Origin: Paenibacillus sp. MMS20-IR301
Lineage (GTDB): Bacteria; Bacillota; Bacilli; Paenibacillales; Paenibacillaceae
Direction: 5' to 3'
Assembly: GCF_032302195.1 (NCBI RefSeq)
Contig: NZ_CP135275.1
Span: 6,896,001 to 6,960,000, forward strand
Length of the DNA stretch: 64,000 nt
Positions 1 through 8,468 of the stretch are shown here, in pieces. Numbering within the stretch: position 1 is the stretch's first letter; the number at the start of each line of letters is the position of its first letter. A program made the position numbers and the translations under genes. A model generated the notes under the pieces. It had not been told where the DNA came from. It did no database searches and saw only the letters and a list, made by a program, of their open reading frames with translations.

Positions 1-11
1 GAGTTAGGAGA

Positions 12-333
12 ATGAACATGACTGAACAAACAGCAGCCGGCAGAATCGCAGCATTAGGAATCGTTCTCCCAAGTGCAAGCGAACCCGCAGCTAAGTACGC
101 AAATTTCGTAAAAGTAAACGGGTTATTGTTCGTTTCAGGCAAGGGACCTGCAGGGTTTTGTTAATGCAGATGCTAATTTTGAAGAACATCATAAAGTGTT
201 AAATGGTTGTTCTGACCTCATGCTGGATGTTTTCGGAGAAAAAGGTATCCATGCACGTTCAGTCTTTGGAGCTGTTTCCGTTAGAGACAATCTTCCAATC
301 ATAATTGATTCAATATTTGAGGTTGAGGAGTAG
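12..333 (+). pseudogene. RidA/YjgF-family protein, broken by internal deletion and frameshift
   Basis: The first 49 or so codons (ATG at 12 or 18) read like the N-terminus of the longer RidA family (about 150 residues), with the motif LLFVSGKGPAG, and then hit TAA at 162-164. The C-terminal part of the same family (NADANFEEHHKVLNGCSDLM, then ARSVFGAVSV and a final IFEVEE) continues in another frame from about 154 to the TAG at 331-333. Roughly 45-60 residues of the middle of the fold are missing, so a simple sequencing frameshift does not explain it; a deletion with its junction near 153-156 does. RidA proteins deaminate reactive enamines/imines. This copy should be non-functional. Confidence 0.7.
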
Positions 334-338
334 AGGGA

Positions 339-611
339 TTGTCATTCTGTCCAATTCTATCTGCAGTTGATCACGCGGACAATCAGGAGTACCCACATCT
401 GGGAGCAATTGTTCAGGAGTTCGCACAGAACAGGCCGGACCAAGTTGCAGAGATGGTCAATACAGGCGGGGTGGATGTGAAAGAGCTTGTAGAAGTAGCG
501 CCGTTTGTAAGAGCAAGCGACCTCGTTGGCAAAGAGAAAGAAGCGTCCGTGCCTGTGTTCGGTCATCACTCGATTGGCACCGTTCGTATTCCATTGCTAA
601 GTATCGGCTGA
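339..611 (+). CDS. Unidentified short ORF, possible gene remnant
   Basis: An open frame of 90 codons begins with TTG at 339, six bases after the broken RidA gene, and has no clear ribosome-binding site. I do not recognise the product. The residues look like real protein (balanced composition, a stretch AEMVNTGGVDVKELVEVAPF), but there is no membrane segment or known motif. Because it lies directly behind a decayed gene in the same direction, it may be a fragment of a former downstream gene of that operon. It could also be a chance frame. Confidence 0.3.
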   Translation: MSFCPILSAVDHADNQEYPHLGAIVQEFAQNRPDQVAEMVNTGGVDVKELVEVAPFVRASDLVGKEKEASVPVFGHHSIGTVRIPLLSIG

Positions 612-770
612 ATACAATCGTCGTATGGCTAATTAGGCCATCAAAGGAACGGTCCTGAAATTCAGTTCCCATTTTCAAAAAGTGTCGCGAAAAGTTTGGA
701 AAAGCGAGAATGTTCAGACTAGATTAAACATGTTTTAGAAGTGAAATGGATATCCATTTGTAAAAGAGAG

Positions 771-831
771 TTTTATACACGCGAATAAGTGTAAATTACA
801 ATCTTTTTTCCCCCTTCTTCTTCTCTATAAT
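771..831 (+). promoter_or_regulatory. Activator-type promoter of the GH95 gene
   Basis: A near-palindrome TTATACAC - 8 bases - GTGTAA (773-794) runs into TTACAA (796-801). Exactly 24 bases later comes a perfect -10 box TATAAT (826-831). No -35 box is visible at the expected place (803-808, CTTTTT). TACAC at 776 and TACAA at 797 are 21 bases apart, two helical turns, typical for an AraC-type dimer. The same arrangement occurs before the permease operon at 3249-3307. The likely binder is the AraC-type response regulator encoded at 8456-10036 (inference). Confidence 0.6.
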
Positions 832-878
832 ATTCATATAAAAGGTTAGTGATCATTATGAATACTTTGGAGGGGACA

Positions 879-3146
879 ATGTCTAAAAGCGAGCGTAAGC
901 ATATATTGTGGTACAAACAGCCAGCAGTAGAGTGGAATGAGGCACTGCCTATCGGTAATGGGCGGATCGGGGCGATGATCTTCGGCGGGATTCGTGAGGA
1001 GAAGATTCAACTCAATGAGGATACGGTATGGTACGGCGGACCAAGGGACCGGAATAATGAGGATGCGCTTCCTCATTTGCCGCAGCTGCGTGAGCTGTTG
1101 ATGCAAGGGAGGCTGAAGGAAGCCGAAGAACTGGCAGCACTGACACTGCCGGGTCTTCCGGAAACCCAGCGACATTATTTGCCGCTGGGTGATTTGCTTC
1201 TTACGCTGGACGGACATGATCAGAATGCTGCAGATTTCCGCCGGGAGCTGGATCTGTCTGATGGGGTGGCGCGGGTCAGTTATTGTTCAGGCGATATCTG
1301 CTACTCCAGGGAGATATTCGCAAGCTATCCTGACCAGATAATTGTGCTTCGGTTTACTGCCAATAAACAAGGAGCCATATCATTGAAGGCCCGTTTCAAC
1401 CGCAACAAGTGGAAGTACATGGAGAAGACGGAGAAATGGGGTCATGACGGACTGGTCATGAGAGGGGACTGTGGAGGGGAGGGTGGAATCCAGTTCCGGG
1501 TCGTTCTGAAGGCTGTTCATGAAGGGGGGCGCTGCCGGACTGTTGGTGAACATCTTCTAATTGAGGAAGCTGACAGCGTAACGCTCTTGCTTATGGCGGC
1601 CACCACCTATCGCTACAGCGATCCCGAGGAACACTGCAAGTCTCAATTAGGTATCCTTAAGAAATTATCCTACAGTGAATTGCTTTTGCGGCATACTCAG
1701 GATTACAGAGCATTATATAACCGTGTAGAGCTTGATTTGCCTGGGAACGACGAGAGAGCGGACCTTTTGCCGACTGATGAGAGGCTAGAACGGATTAAAG
1801 CTGGACATGAGGATAAGCGATTAATTGCCCTATACTTTCATTTTGGACGATATCTGCTGATCTCCTCCAGTCGTCCCGGTTCTTTGCCAGCCAATCTGCA
1901 GGGTATATGGAACGACAGCTTTCTGCCGCCGTGGGACAGTAAATTTACAATTAACATTAATACTCAAATGAATTATTGGCTCGCAGAAAATTGTAATTTA
2001 GCGGAGTGTCATGAGCCTCTATTTGGGCTGATTGAACGAATGAGAGAGCCGGGTAGACGGACAGCCAGAGTTATGTATGATTGCCGGGGGTTTACAGCCC
2101 ACCATAATACTGATATTTGGGCGGATACTGCCCCGCAGGATACTTACTTACCGGCTTCGTTCTGGCCAATGGGCGCGGCTTGGCTCTGTCTACATCTTTG
2201 GGAACATTATCGTTACGGGCAGGAGCGTGCCTTTCTGGAGCAGGCTTATGAGACCATGAAGGAGGCGGCAGAATTCTTATTGGATTATCTAATAGAAGAT
2301 GCAGAAGGAAGGCTGGTCACCTGTCCATCTGTATCTCCTGAGAACCGTTATACATTGCCTGGAGGTGAGAGTGGTGTACTCTGTGTAGGTGCCTCTATGG
2401 ATTTTCAAATCATTAGAGCGTTATTCGGCGCTTGTATAAGCAGCTGTGAAATTCTGAACCGGGATCAGCCATTTGCTGAAGTACTTACTGCTACGCTCGA
2501 ACGGCTGCCGCAGCCGCAGATTGGTAAATACGGACAGGTACAAGAATGGATGGAGGATTACGAAGAACCGGAACCGGGGCACCGCCATATCTCTCATCTA
2601 TTTGCCCTCTATCCCGGTGACGAGTTTAACCTAGAACAGACACCAGAGTTTACCGCGGCATCCCGTATAACATTAGAGCGCAGACTAGGGGCTGGCGGCG
2701 GGCATACTGGATGGAGCCGTGCCTGGATTATTAATTTCTGGGCACGTCTTCAGGACGGAGAGAAGGCCCTCTCCAATGTGATATCGTTATTAGATCATTC
2801 TACCTTGCCTAACCTGTTCGATAATCATCCGCCGTTCCAAATTGACGGGAATTTTGGCGGCACTGCAGGTATAGCTGAGATGCTTCTGCAGAGTCATACA
2901 GGAGAAATCTTTCTCCTGCCAGCACTTCCTGATGCATGGAGCAGTGGTTCTGTCCGCGGGCTTAGAGCACGCGGAGGTTTGACTATAAGCATGCAATGGT
3001 CAGAGAATAAGGTAGTAGAGGTAGGAATAGAGTGTACAGCAAGCGGTGAGTGCCGGATAAGCGGACCGGGTCTCTCAAAGCTTGAATTTATGGCTGAAGC
3101 GGGGCAGACTTACTCTTTATCCCCGAATAAGCCAATTAATCTGTAA
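879..3146 (+). CDS. Glycoside hydrolase family 95 (alpha-L-fucosidase or alpha-L-galactosidase)
   Basis: A cytoplasmic 755-residue enzyme, full family length, without signal peptide. GH95 signatures are all present: the N-terminal [38 protein letters not shown] near residue 407 (asparagines that activate the general base in the family), SPENRY near 485 (candidate acid) and [13 protein letters not shown] near 648 (candidate catalytic Asp). The family removes terminal alpha-L-fucose or alpha-L-galactose by inversion. I chose ATG 879 because GGAGG at 869-873 precedes it; GTG 849 and ATG 858 have no such site. The downstream L-galactose-type oxidation genes make L-galactosidase activity plausible. 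It is closed by a strong terminator. A paralogue lies at 59741-62053. Confidence 0.9.
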   Translation: MSKSERKHILWYKQPAVEWNEALPIGNGRIGAMIFGGIREEKIQLNEDTVWYGGPRDRNNEDALPHLPQLRELLMQGRLKEAEELAALTLPGLPETQRHYLPLGDLLLTLDGHDQNAADFRRELDLSDGVARVSYCSGDICYSREIFASYPDQIIVLRFTANKQGAISLKARFNRNKWKYMEKTEKWGHDGLVMRGDCGGEGGIQFRVVLKAVHEGGRCRTVGEHLLIEEADSVTLLLMAATTYRYSDPEEHCKSQLGILKKLSYSELLLRHTQDYRALYNRVELDLPGNDERADLLPTDERLERIKAGHEDKRLIALYFHFGRYLLISSSRPGSLPANLQGIWNDSFLPPWDSKFTININTQMNYWLAENCNLAECHEPLFGLIERMREPGRRTARVMYDCRGFTAHHNTDIWADTAPQDTYLPASFWPMGAAWLCLHLWEHYRYGQERAFLEQAYETMKEAAEFLLDYLIEDAEGRLVTCPSVSPENRYTLPGGESGVLCVGASMDFQIIRALFGACISSCEILNRDQPFAEVLTATLERLPQPQIGKYGQVQEWMEDYEEPEPGHRHISHLFALYPGDEFNLEQTPEFTAASRITLERRLGAGGGHTGWSRAWIINFWARLQDGEKALSNVISLLDHSTLPNLFDNHPPFQIDGNFGGTAGIAEMLLQSHTGEIFLLPALPDAWSSGSVRGLRARGGLTISMQWSENKVVEVGIECTASGECRISGPGLSKLEFMAEAGQTYSLSPNKPINL

Positions 3147-3166
3147 TTTACTATATTCATTTAGGT

Positions 3167-3219
3167 AAGCCAAACAGCGATTTCCCCGTCCAGGAGGAAA
3201 TCGTTGTTTGGCTTTTTTT
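3167..3219 (+). terminator. Rho-independent terminator after GH95 gene
   Basis: AAGCCAAACAGCGATTTCC (3167-3185) pairs with 3196-3213 across a ten-base loop, with a single central mismatch, and is followed by seven T residues. Confidence 0.9.
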
Positions 3220-3248
3220 GCTGTCCAGGACTCAGAGGAATAAGAAAT

Positions 3249-3307
3249 TATACACGGCAAAAAGGTGTAAATTACAAGCAGTCACCCTCACTATATCTTC
3301 CTATAAT
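3249..3307 (+). promoter_or_regulatory. Activator-type promoter of the first ABC permease operon
   Basis: TTATACAC, nine bases, GTGTAAATTACAA (3249-3277), then exactly 24 bases and a perfect TATAAT (3302-3307). This repeats the architecture at 773-831 with one extra spacer base inside the palindrome. It lacks a consensus -35, as expected for a promoter that needs an activator bound at the TTACAA side. Confidence 0.6.
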
Positions 3308-3347
3308 GATCCTATGCGAATAACAACAATCAGGAGGTAGGATCAAG

Positions 3348-4280
3348 ATGTCATTGGCGATCAAACGAAGTACAGATCAGCCGCAGAAGAAATGGTGGAA
3401 TCAACGCCGCAAAGAGGGAATTATCGGGTGGATCTTTCTGGCACCGGAAGCGATAGGTATTATTGTGTTGGCTATTTTTCCGCTTATCTTTTCCTTATTT
3501 CTAAGCTTTACGGACTGGAATCTGGTAAACGGATTTGAGGGGATGAAATGGGTCGGGTTCGACAATTTCACGCGATTGGCAGAGGATTCGAAATTTATAA
3601 AAGCACTGGAGAATAATATTTTTTTCACGGCTATAACGGTGCCCGTAGGGCTAATGGTAGCTATGATTATGGCAGTTATTATCCATACCAAGGTCTATGC
3701 TAAGGATTTGTTTAAGGTGCTGTTTTTCATTCCTTATATCTGCTCTACCGTAGCCGTTGCGGCCGTGTGGGCAGCCTTGTACCATCCTTCAAGCGGGCCT
3801 ATTAACCGATTTTTGATGCAGATTGGCCTGGAGCATCCGCCGAAATGGCTGGTCGACTCCCATTACGCAATTATAGCGATTATGGTTATTGCCATCTGGC
3901 AGGCCCTCGGGTACCAGATGATTATATTTATGGCAGGGTTAACGCAGATTTCTGAAGATCTATATGAAGCAGCGGACATAGATGGAGCAAACGGATTCAA
4001 GAAGTTCTGGTTCATCACGATGCCTTTATTAGCACCAACTACGCTCTTCCTGACCATAACAACGATAATAAGCTCTTTTAAAGTATTTGATCTTATCAAA
4101 TTCTTAACCGATGGCGGGCCAAACGATGCTTCTACTGTTATTGTATACCGGATATACGAGGAAGGTTTCATTAACTTTAATATGGGATACGCTTCAGCCA
4201 TGTCATGGATCCTTTTCCTGCTCGTGATTTTGGTGACTTCAGTTACATGGATTTTTCAAGCGAAAGAAAAAAGATCATAG
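3348..4280 (+). CDS. ABC sugar transporter permease (MalF/UgpA type)
   Basis: A 310-residue inner-membrane protein with six predicted hydrophobic segments, the first at about residues 31-52 (EAIGIIVLAIFPLIFSLFLS). The EAA loop that docks on the ATPase is clear: EAADIDGANGFKKFWFITMP near residue 208. It forms the pore with the next gene product, 15 bases downstream. The cargo is probably the oligosaccharide attacked by the neighbouring GH95 and GH43 enzymes. No ATPase gene is nearby, so a shared MsmX-type ATPase is likely. The ribosome site AGGAGG is at 3331-3336. Confidence 0.92.
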   Translation: MSLAIKRSTDQPQKKWWNQRRKEGIIGWIFLAPEAIGIIVLAIFPLIFSLFLSFTDWNLVNGFEGMKWVGFDNFTRLAEDSKFIKALENNIFFTAITVPVGLMVAMIMAVIIHTKVYAKDLFKVLFFIPYICSTVAVAAVWAALYHPSSGPINRFLMQIGLEHPPKWLVDSHYAIIAIMVIAIWQALGYQMIIFMAGLTQISEDLYEAADIDGANGFKKFWFITMPLLAPTTLFLTITTIISSFKVFDLIKFLTDGGPNDASTVIVYRIYEEGFINFNMGYASAMSWILFLLVILVTSVTWIFQAKEKRS

Positions 4281-4295
4281 AAGGGGGGGGATTAA

Positions 4296-5132
4296 ATGAA
4301 TATCAAAAGATTTGATTGGAGTCGTATCGCATTCTCTGTTATTCTTGGCGGATTATCCATCTTCTTTATTATTCCACTGGTATGGATGCTCTCTGCCTCC
4401 GCCAAATTTGAACGTGATGTCATGGTTTACCCTATTCAATGGATTCCGAAGGATTGGAACTGGGTTAACAATTTTCATAAAGTGTGGCTTGAAAATGTGC
4501 CTTTCAGTCTGTTTTATTGGAACTCGCTGAAGCTGGCTGTAATTGCTACAGTTTCTACTCTGCTTTTTTCGTCTATGGCCGCGTTCTCTTTTGCCAAATT
4601 GAGAGCACCCGGGAAAGGCGTGATGTTTGGAATGATGATGTCATTTATGATTATTCCCGAACAAGCAACGCTGGTACCCAGATTCATTATGATAAAATGG
4701 ATGGGTTTATATAATACACATACTGGCATTATCGTAATGTTAATGTTCTCCATGTACTTTACGTTTTTGATGAGACAATTTATGTTAGGTGTTCATAATG
4801 AGTTTATTGAATCAGCCAAAATTGACGGTGCAGGCTATGTTCGAATTTATGCGCAAATTATGCTGCCCCTCAGTAAGCCCATATTGGCCACAGCAGGGAT
4901 TATTAAGTTCATCTGGACATGGAATGATTACCAGAATCCGCTCATCTTTCTGTTTACCAAGGAGCTGTATCCATTGCCGCTCGGAATTCAATTCTTCCGC
5001 CAGGAATATTCAAACAATGTTTCACTCATGATGATGGCTGCAGTTTCGGCAATAATTCCACTTATTATTGTGTTCATTGCCTTGCAAAAACAAGTGATTA
5101 ACGGTATTACGGTCGGCGGTGTAAAGGGATAG
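4296..5132 (+). CDS. ABC sugar transporter permease (MalG/UgpE type)
   Basis: A 278-residue membrane protein, second half of the permease pair. It begins with the usual short cytoplasmic tail and a first membrane segment (FSVILGGLSIFFIIPLVWML), carries the EAA motif ESAKIDGAGYVRIYAQIMLP near residue 175, and ends with the family-typical GITVGGVKG. The ribosome site is the GGGGGGG run at 4284-4290. The gap to the solute-binding protein gene contains TTACA repeats and no obvious terminator. Confidence 0.92.
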   Translation: MNIKRFDWSRIAFSVILGGLSIFFIIPLVWMLSASAKFERDVMVYPIQWIPKDWNWVNNFHKVWLENVPFSLFYWNSLKLAVIATVSTLLFSSMAAFSFAKLRAPGKGVMFGMMMSFMIIPEQATLVPRFIMIKWMGLYNTHTGIIVMLMFSMYFTFLMRQFMLGVHNEFIESAKIDGAGYVRIYAQIMLPLSKPILATAGIIKFIWTWNDYQNPLIFLFTKELYPLPLGIQFFRQEYSNNVSLMMMAAVSAIIPLIIVFIALQKQVINGITVGGVKG

Positions 5133-5150
5133 TAGGCGTAGGTAATGGAA

Positions 5151-5210
5151 TTACACACGAAAAAGAGCGCATCAGGTTACACGGTAAAACGCTTACAATC
5201 AAGTAAGATA
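5151..5210 (+). promoter_or_regulatory. Candidate regulatory segment before the solute-binding protein gene
   Basis: Three TTACA elements (TTACACACG at 5151, TTACACGG at 5177, TTACAATC at 5193) resemble half-sites of the two activator promoters upstream, but the spacing (26 and 16 bases) differs. AACGCTTACA at 5188-5197 also matches one half of a CcpA cre site. A weak -10 candidate is TAAGAT at 5204-5209. Function is uncertain. Confidence 0.3.
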
Positions 5211-5250
5211 AAGATGCAACACATTCTATATGAAGAAGGGGATACAGCGC

Positions 5251-6609
5251 ATGAAGAAGGCATCAATCTTACTAACCCTGTGTTTTATGTTGATTTTGAC
5301 CGCTTGTGGAAATAATGCCGGAAATAGCGAAAGCGGTAACAATAAGCCGGCAAATCAAGCTTCCGGAGAAGGTTCATCAGGTGAGAAGGTAACGATTAAA
5401 TTGTATACCAATGCCAAAGGTGAACCGGAAGAACCAATGATGAAGCTGGTGACGGCTTTTAATGAGCAGAATGATCATATTAAAGTAGAACATGTGGCCC
5501 TCGTGCAAAATAATGATTCCAGAGAAATGCTGCAGAAGCTTGATGTTCTCTCTGCTTCAGGTGAAGAGGTGGATGTGGTTCTGCTTAATAATGAGGGTTT
5601 TGTGCTCGAACGTGCAGGCAATGGGATGTTGTATCCGTTAGATGAATTCTTTACAGCAAACAATATCAATCCTGAGGATGAGTATTACCGTAACCCGGTA
5701 TACGAAGGCAAACACTATGCTGCGATGACAGATGCCAGCTTCTGGTTTGTTGCCTTGAATGAAAACCATTTGAAGGATGCGGGTCTTGCGGTTCCCGGAT
5801 TTGACTGGACTTGGGATGACTTCAGAGAATACTCCACAAAGCTTGCAGCGAGCGGGGAGAACCGCTACGGTACTTACTTTCATACCTTTGGAGAGTACGC
5901 TAATTTAATTGCTTACACCGATTTCAAAAATCCTCAGATGAAGGAAGACGGAACTTTGCTCTTCGATGATCCTTCCTTTGAATATTGGTTTAATTTACGC
6001 CGGGCGATGGAGATAGAAGATAAGTCGGTAAAACCGCTCGCGGATGTACTTGCTGCCAAGCAGCACTGGGCAACAGATTTCATGAACGGGACTACCAGCA
6101 TGCTTCCTATAGCAGGCTACGCATTGGATGAAGCCTTCTTAAATTCAGACAGCTATCCGAGAGATTTTAAGATTACCTTTGCTCCATTGCCGCGATCCTC
6201 GGCGTCTGCAGAAACCGGGTTGACCAGCATAAGCGGAAGCTTCTTGACCATGCATAAGAACTCCAAAAACAAAGAAGCGGCATTTGAGTTTATTAAATTC
6301 GCCACGATGGAAGGAGCGGAACTGTCGGGAAGAATTCCGGGCTGGAAGAAGGCAGATGGAAAAGCAGTACTTGAGAAGATTATTGGTGATAAGTCAGATT
6401 TGGTAGACAATCAGGTGCTATCAAATGTACTGTTTGATGAACGTGTGCACACGGCAGGCTCTTCCTCGGTAAGTGTGTCTTATCAGCAGCAATTGAAGAA
6501 AGTGGCTGAAGGCGGAATAAATAAATTTCTGCTTGATAACTCCACTTATGATGAAGCAGAGAAATATATGATGGATGAAGGTCAAAAAATAATTGCTTCT
6601 AATCCATAA
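5251..6609 (+). CDS. ABC transporter solute-binding lipoprotein (family 1)
   Basis: A 452-residue lipoprotein that captures sugar outside the membrane for the two permeases just upstream. The signal peptide (MKKASILLTLCFMLILTACG) ends with lipobox LTAC. A Ser/Gly/Asn-rich tether follows, and the binding fold starts with VTIKLYTN. I chose ATG 5251, preceded by AAGGGG at 5236-5241; the upstream ATG 5230 has no ribosome site and would lengthen the signal peptide. Permease genes preceding the binding-protein gene is a less usual order. A terminator follows at 6621-6656. Confidence 0.9.
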   Translation: MKKASILLTLCFMLILTACGNNAGNSESGNNKPANQASGEGSSGEKVTIKLYTNAKGEPEEPMMKLVTAFNEQNDHIKVEHVALVQNNDSREMLQKLDVLSASGEEVDVVLLNNEGFVLERAGNGMLYPLDEFFTANNINPEDEYYRNPVYEGKHYAAMTDASFWFVALNENHLKDAGLAVPGFDWTWDDFREYSTKLAASGENRYGTYFHTFGEYANLIAYTDFKNPQMKEDGTLLFDDPSFEYWFNLRRAMEIEDKSVKPLADVLAAKQHWATDFMNGTTSMLPIAGYALDEAFLNSDSYPRDFKITFAPLPRSSASAETGLTSISGSFLTMHKNSKNKEAAFEFIKFATMEGAELSGRIPGWKKADGKAVLEKIIGDKSDLVDNQVLSNVLFDERVHTAGSSSVSVSYQQQLKKVAEGGINKFLLDNSTYDEAEKYMMDEGQKIIASNP

Positions 6610-6620
6610 GTAGTCTATAG

Positions 6621-6656
6621 AGGGAGATCGGATTTGTTCGATTTCCCTGTTTTTCT
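6621..6656 (+). terminator. Terminator after first ABC operon
   Basis: AGGGAGATCG (6621-6630) pairs with CGATTTCCCT (6639-6648), one G-U pair, eight-base loop, then GTTTTTCTT. It separates the transporter from the sensor kinase gene. Confidence 0.8.
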
Positions 6657-6710
6657 TTGAATAGCCCTCGTGTAGTATTAGATGAAAACCAGACTTTGGG
6701 GGAATACAGC

Positions 6711-8468
6711 ATGAGGTGGTTATATCGGATATCGTTTTACCGGAGAATTCAGGCAGCTCTGCTGCTGTTTCTGATAATTCCGTTGCTAGTTATTTCCGGA
6801 TTCTCCTACTTTGCAAACAAACAGTCCAGTGAGGTCAATGCACATGCAAATATGAAGGGAATCACCGGCATTATGGCAAATGATCTCTCCAAAACCGCAA
6901 ATGATATTTTGTATACCGTAAATCAATTTACTACACCTCAGGACAATGGAATATTTTATGATTTAAGAAGTCTCAATCAGCTGCAGCACTTTGCTCATTT
7001 TGAAGATTATCAGAAGTATACCGATTTAAATGCGAGCATGACCATTCTGGTGGGTAAACTATCGCTACTACATGTGAACACATTTTTTATTAATGAGGTT
7101 GACTATCCTCTTATCGGTTCGATAACCACTGATGATATTAAGTCGCTGAGAATGGATAGGAATTTCGGACACATGACCCCATCTGAGGCAGCTTCCGGAG
7201 TAGTGCAATGGTTTCGGTCAGAACCACCGGAGATCATGCAAAAACGGATGCCGGAGCAATACTATTATTATTGTAAGAAGTCCGTTTATGACCCTGCACA
7301 AGACCGGATATTAGGCACTCTATTTATCGGGATTCCTGAGTCTTATTTTAGCCAGTTATTTAAAAATACAACAAACGGAAAATTCTCCTTATATAGCGAA
7401 GAGAATCTGCTCATTGCCGGAATGGATGGGAGCGCTCCACATTTGCCTACAGCAGCAGATAAAGGATGGATGCTGGAGCAGACAGAAGTACCCGGAACTC
7501 CCTGGAGGTTAACCTTCGAAGTGGACAAAAAAGAGGTAACAGGCGAAATTACACAACGATTTTCCTTTTTGCTGATGGGAATTTTAATTGTTCTGTTTAT
7601 CTTCCTCTTTATTTCTTTTGTGATTGCCAGAGGGCTTAACCGTCCGATAGGTAAGCTGATGCGTGTAGTAAAGCAATACGGTGAAGGAAATACTTCGATC
7701 CGCTACAGCGTAAAGGGACAAGATGAGATAGCTCAATTGGGCGGGGCAGTTAATCATATGCTGAACAATATCCATTCCTTAATGAGGAAAATTGAAGAAG
7801 AGCAGGAAGAGAAGCGAACAATCGAATTGTATGCCCTTTTTTCACAGATACAACCGCATTTTTTGCTTAACACATTAAATTCGATTAAATGTAATCTGGC
7901 CCTTGAGGGTGATTTCTCGAACAGTGAAAATATAGATTCCCTGATGATTTTATTGCGGGCGCATTTACGGGTTAATGAACCTTTATTTTTGTACGAGGAA
8001 TGCGATCTGTTGACTGAATATATGTCGATTATGCGGCTTAGAAACCGGATTAACATTAAGCTTGATATTGTCTTGCCAGATCTATATCGCCAATTAATTG
8101 TGCCAAGACTGCTGCTTCAACCTCTTGTAGAAAATTGTATTATTCATGGAATCAAGCGGGATCTTGCAGATCCCTGCATTCGTGTAATTGTCCAAGCGGT
8201 GAATCAGGAGATCGAAATCAGGGTGGAGGATAACGGCGGCGGGATCAGTGAAGCGGAATTACAAGAACTAAATGAAAAATTGCATGCAGGTGTGCAACCG
8301 ACAGATGAAAAGGGAGTCGGTCTTCACAATGTGAAGAGACGATTATCTCTCAGTTATGGTGAAGGAACATCTTTTGCTGTCATGTCAAATTACCCCAATG
8401 GTTTCGTATGTATTATGCGGATACCTGGAATGAACAGCTGGAAAGGAAATATAACATGGCCAAAGTGA
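6711..8468 (+). CDS. YesM-type sensor histidine kinase
   Basis: A 585-residue membrane kinase. Membrane segment 1 is near residues 14-33 (LLLFLIIPLLVISGF); an extracytoplasmic sensor follows to about 285; segment 2 is LLMGILIVLFIFLFISFVIA; then a HAMP linker, the His_kinase box IQPHFLLNTLNSIK with phosphorylated His about 383, and the ATPase N-box LLQPLVENCIIHGI plus a GGG G1 motif. ATG 6711 has GGGGG at 6698-6702; the upstream TTG 6657 lies inside the terminator tail and is unlikely. It overlaps the regulator gene by 13 bases, so the two are translationally coupled. It probably senses sugar at the cell surface. Confidence 0.92.
   Translation: MRWLYRISFYRRIQAALLLFLIIPLLVISGFSYFANKQSSEVNAHANMKGITGIMANDLSKTANDILYTVNQFTTPQDNGIFYDLRSLNQLQHFAHFEDYQKYTDLNASMTILVGKLSLLHVNTFFINEVDYPLIGSITTDDIKSLRMDRNFGHMTPSEAASGVVQWFRSEPPEIMQKRMPEQYYYYCKKSVYDPAQDRILGTLFIGIPESYFSQLFKNTTNGKFSLYSEENLLIAGMDGSAPHLPTAADKGWMLEQTEVPGTPWRLTFEVDKKEVTGEITQRFSFLLMGILIVLFIFLFISFVIARGLNRPIGKLMRVVKQYGEGNTSIRYSVKGQDEIAQLGGAVNHMLNNIHSLMRKIEEEQEEKRTIELYALFSQIQPHFLLNTLNSIKCNLALEGDFSNSENIDSLMILLRAHLRVNEPLFLYEECDLLTEYMSIMRLRNRINIKLDIVLPDLYRQLIVPRLLLQPLVENCIIHGIKRDLADPCIRVIVQAVNQEIEIRVEDNGGGISEAELQELNEKLHAGVQPTDEKGVGLHNVKRRLSLSYGEGTSFAVMSNYPNGFVCIMRIPGMNSWKGNITWPK

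Noticed and set aside
5183..5200. Full cre site before the first binding-protein gene
   Set aside because: Only the right half AACGCTTACA matches; the left half deviates at the conserved TG.
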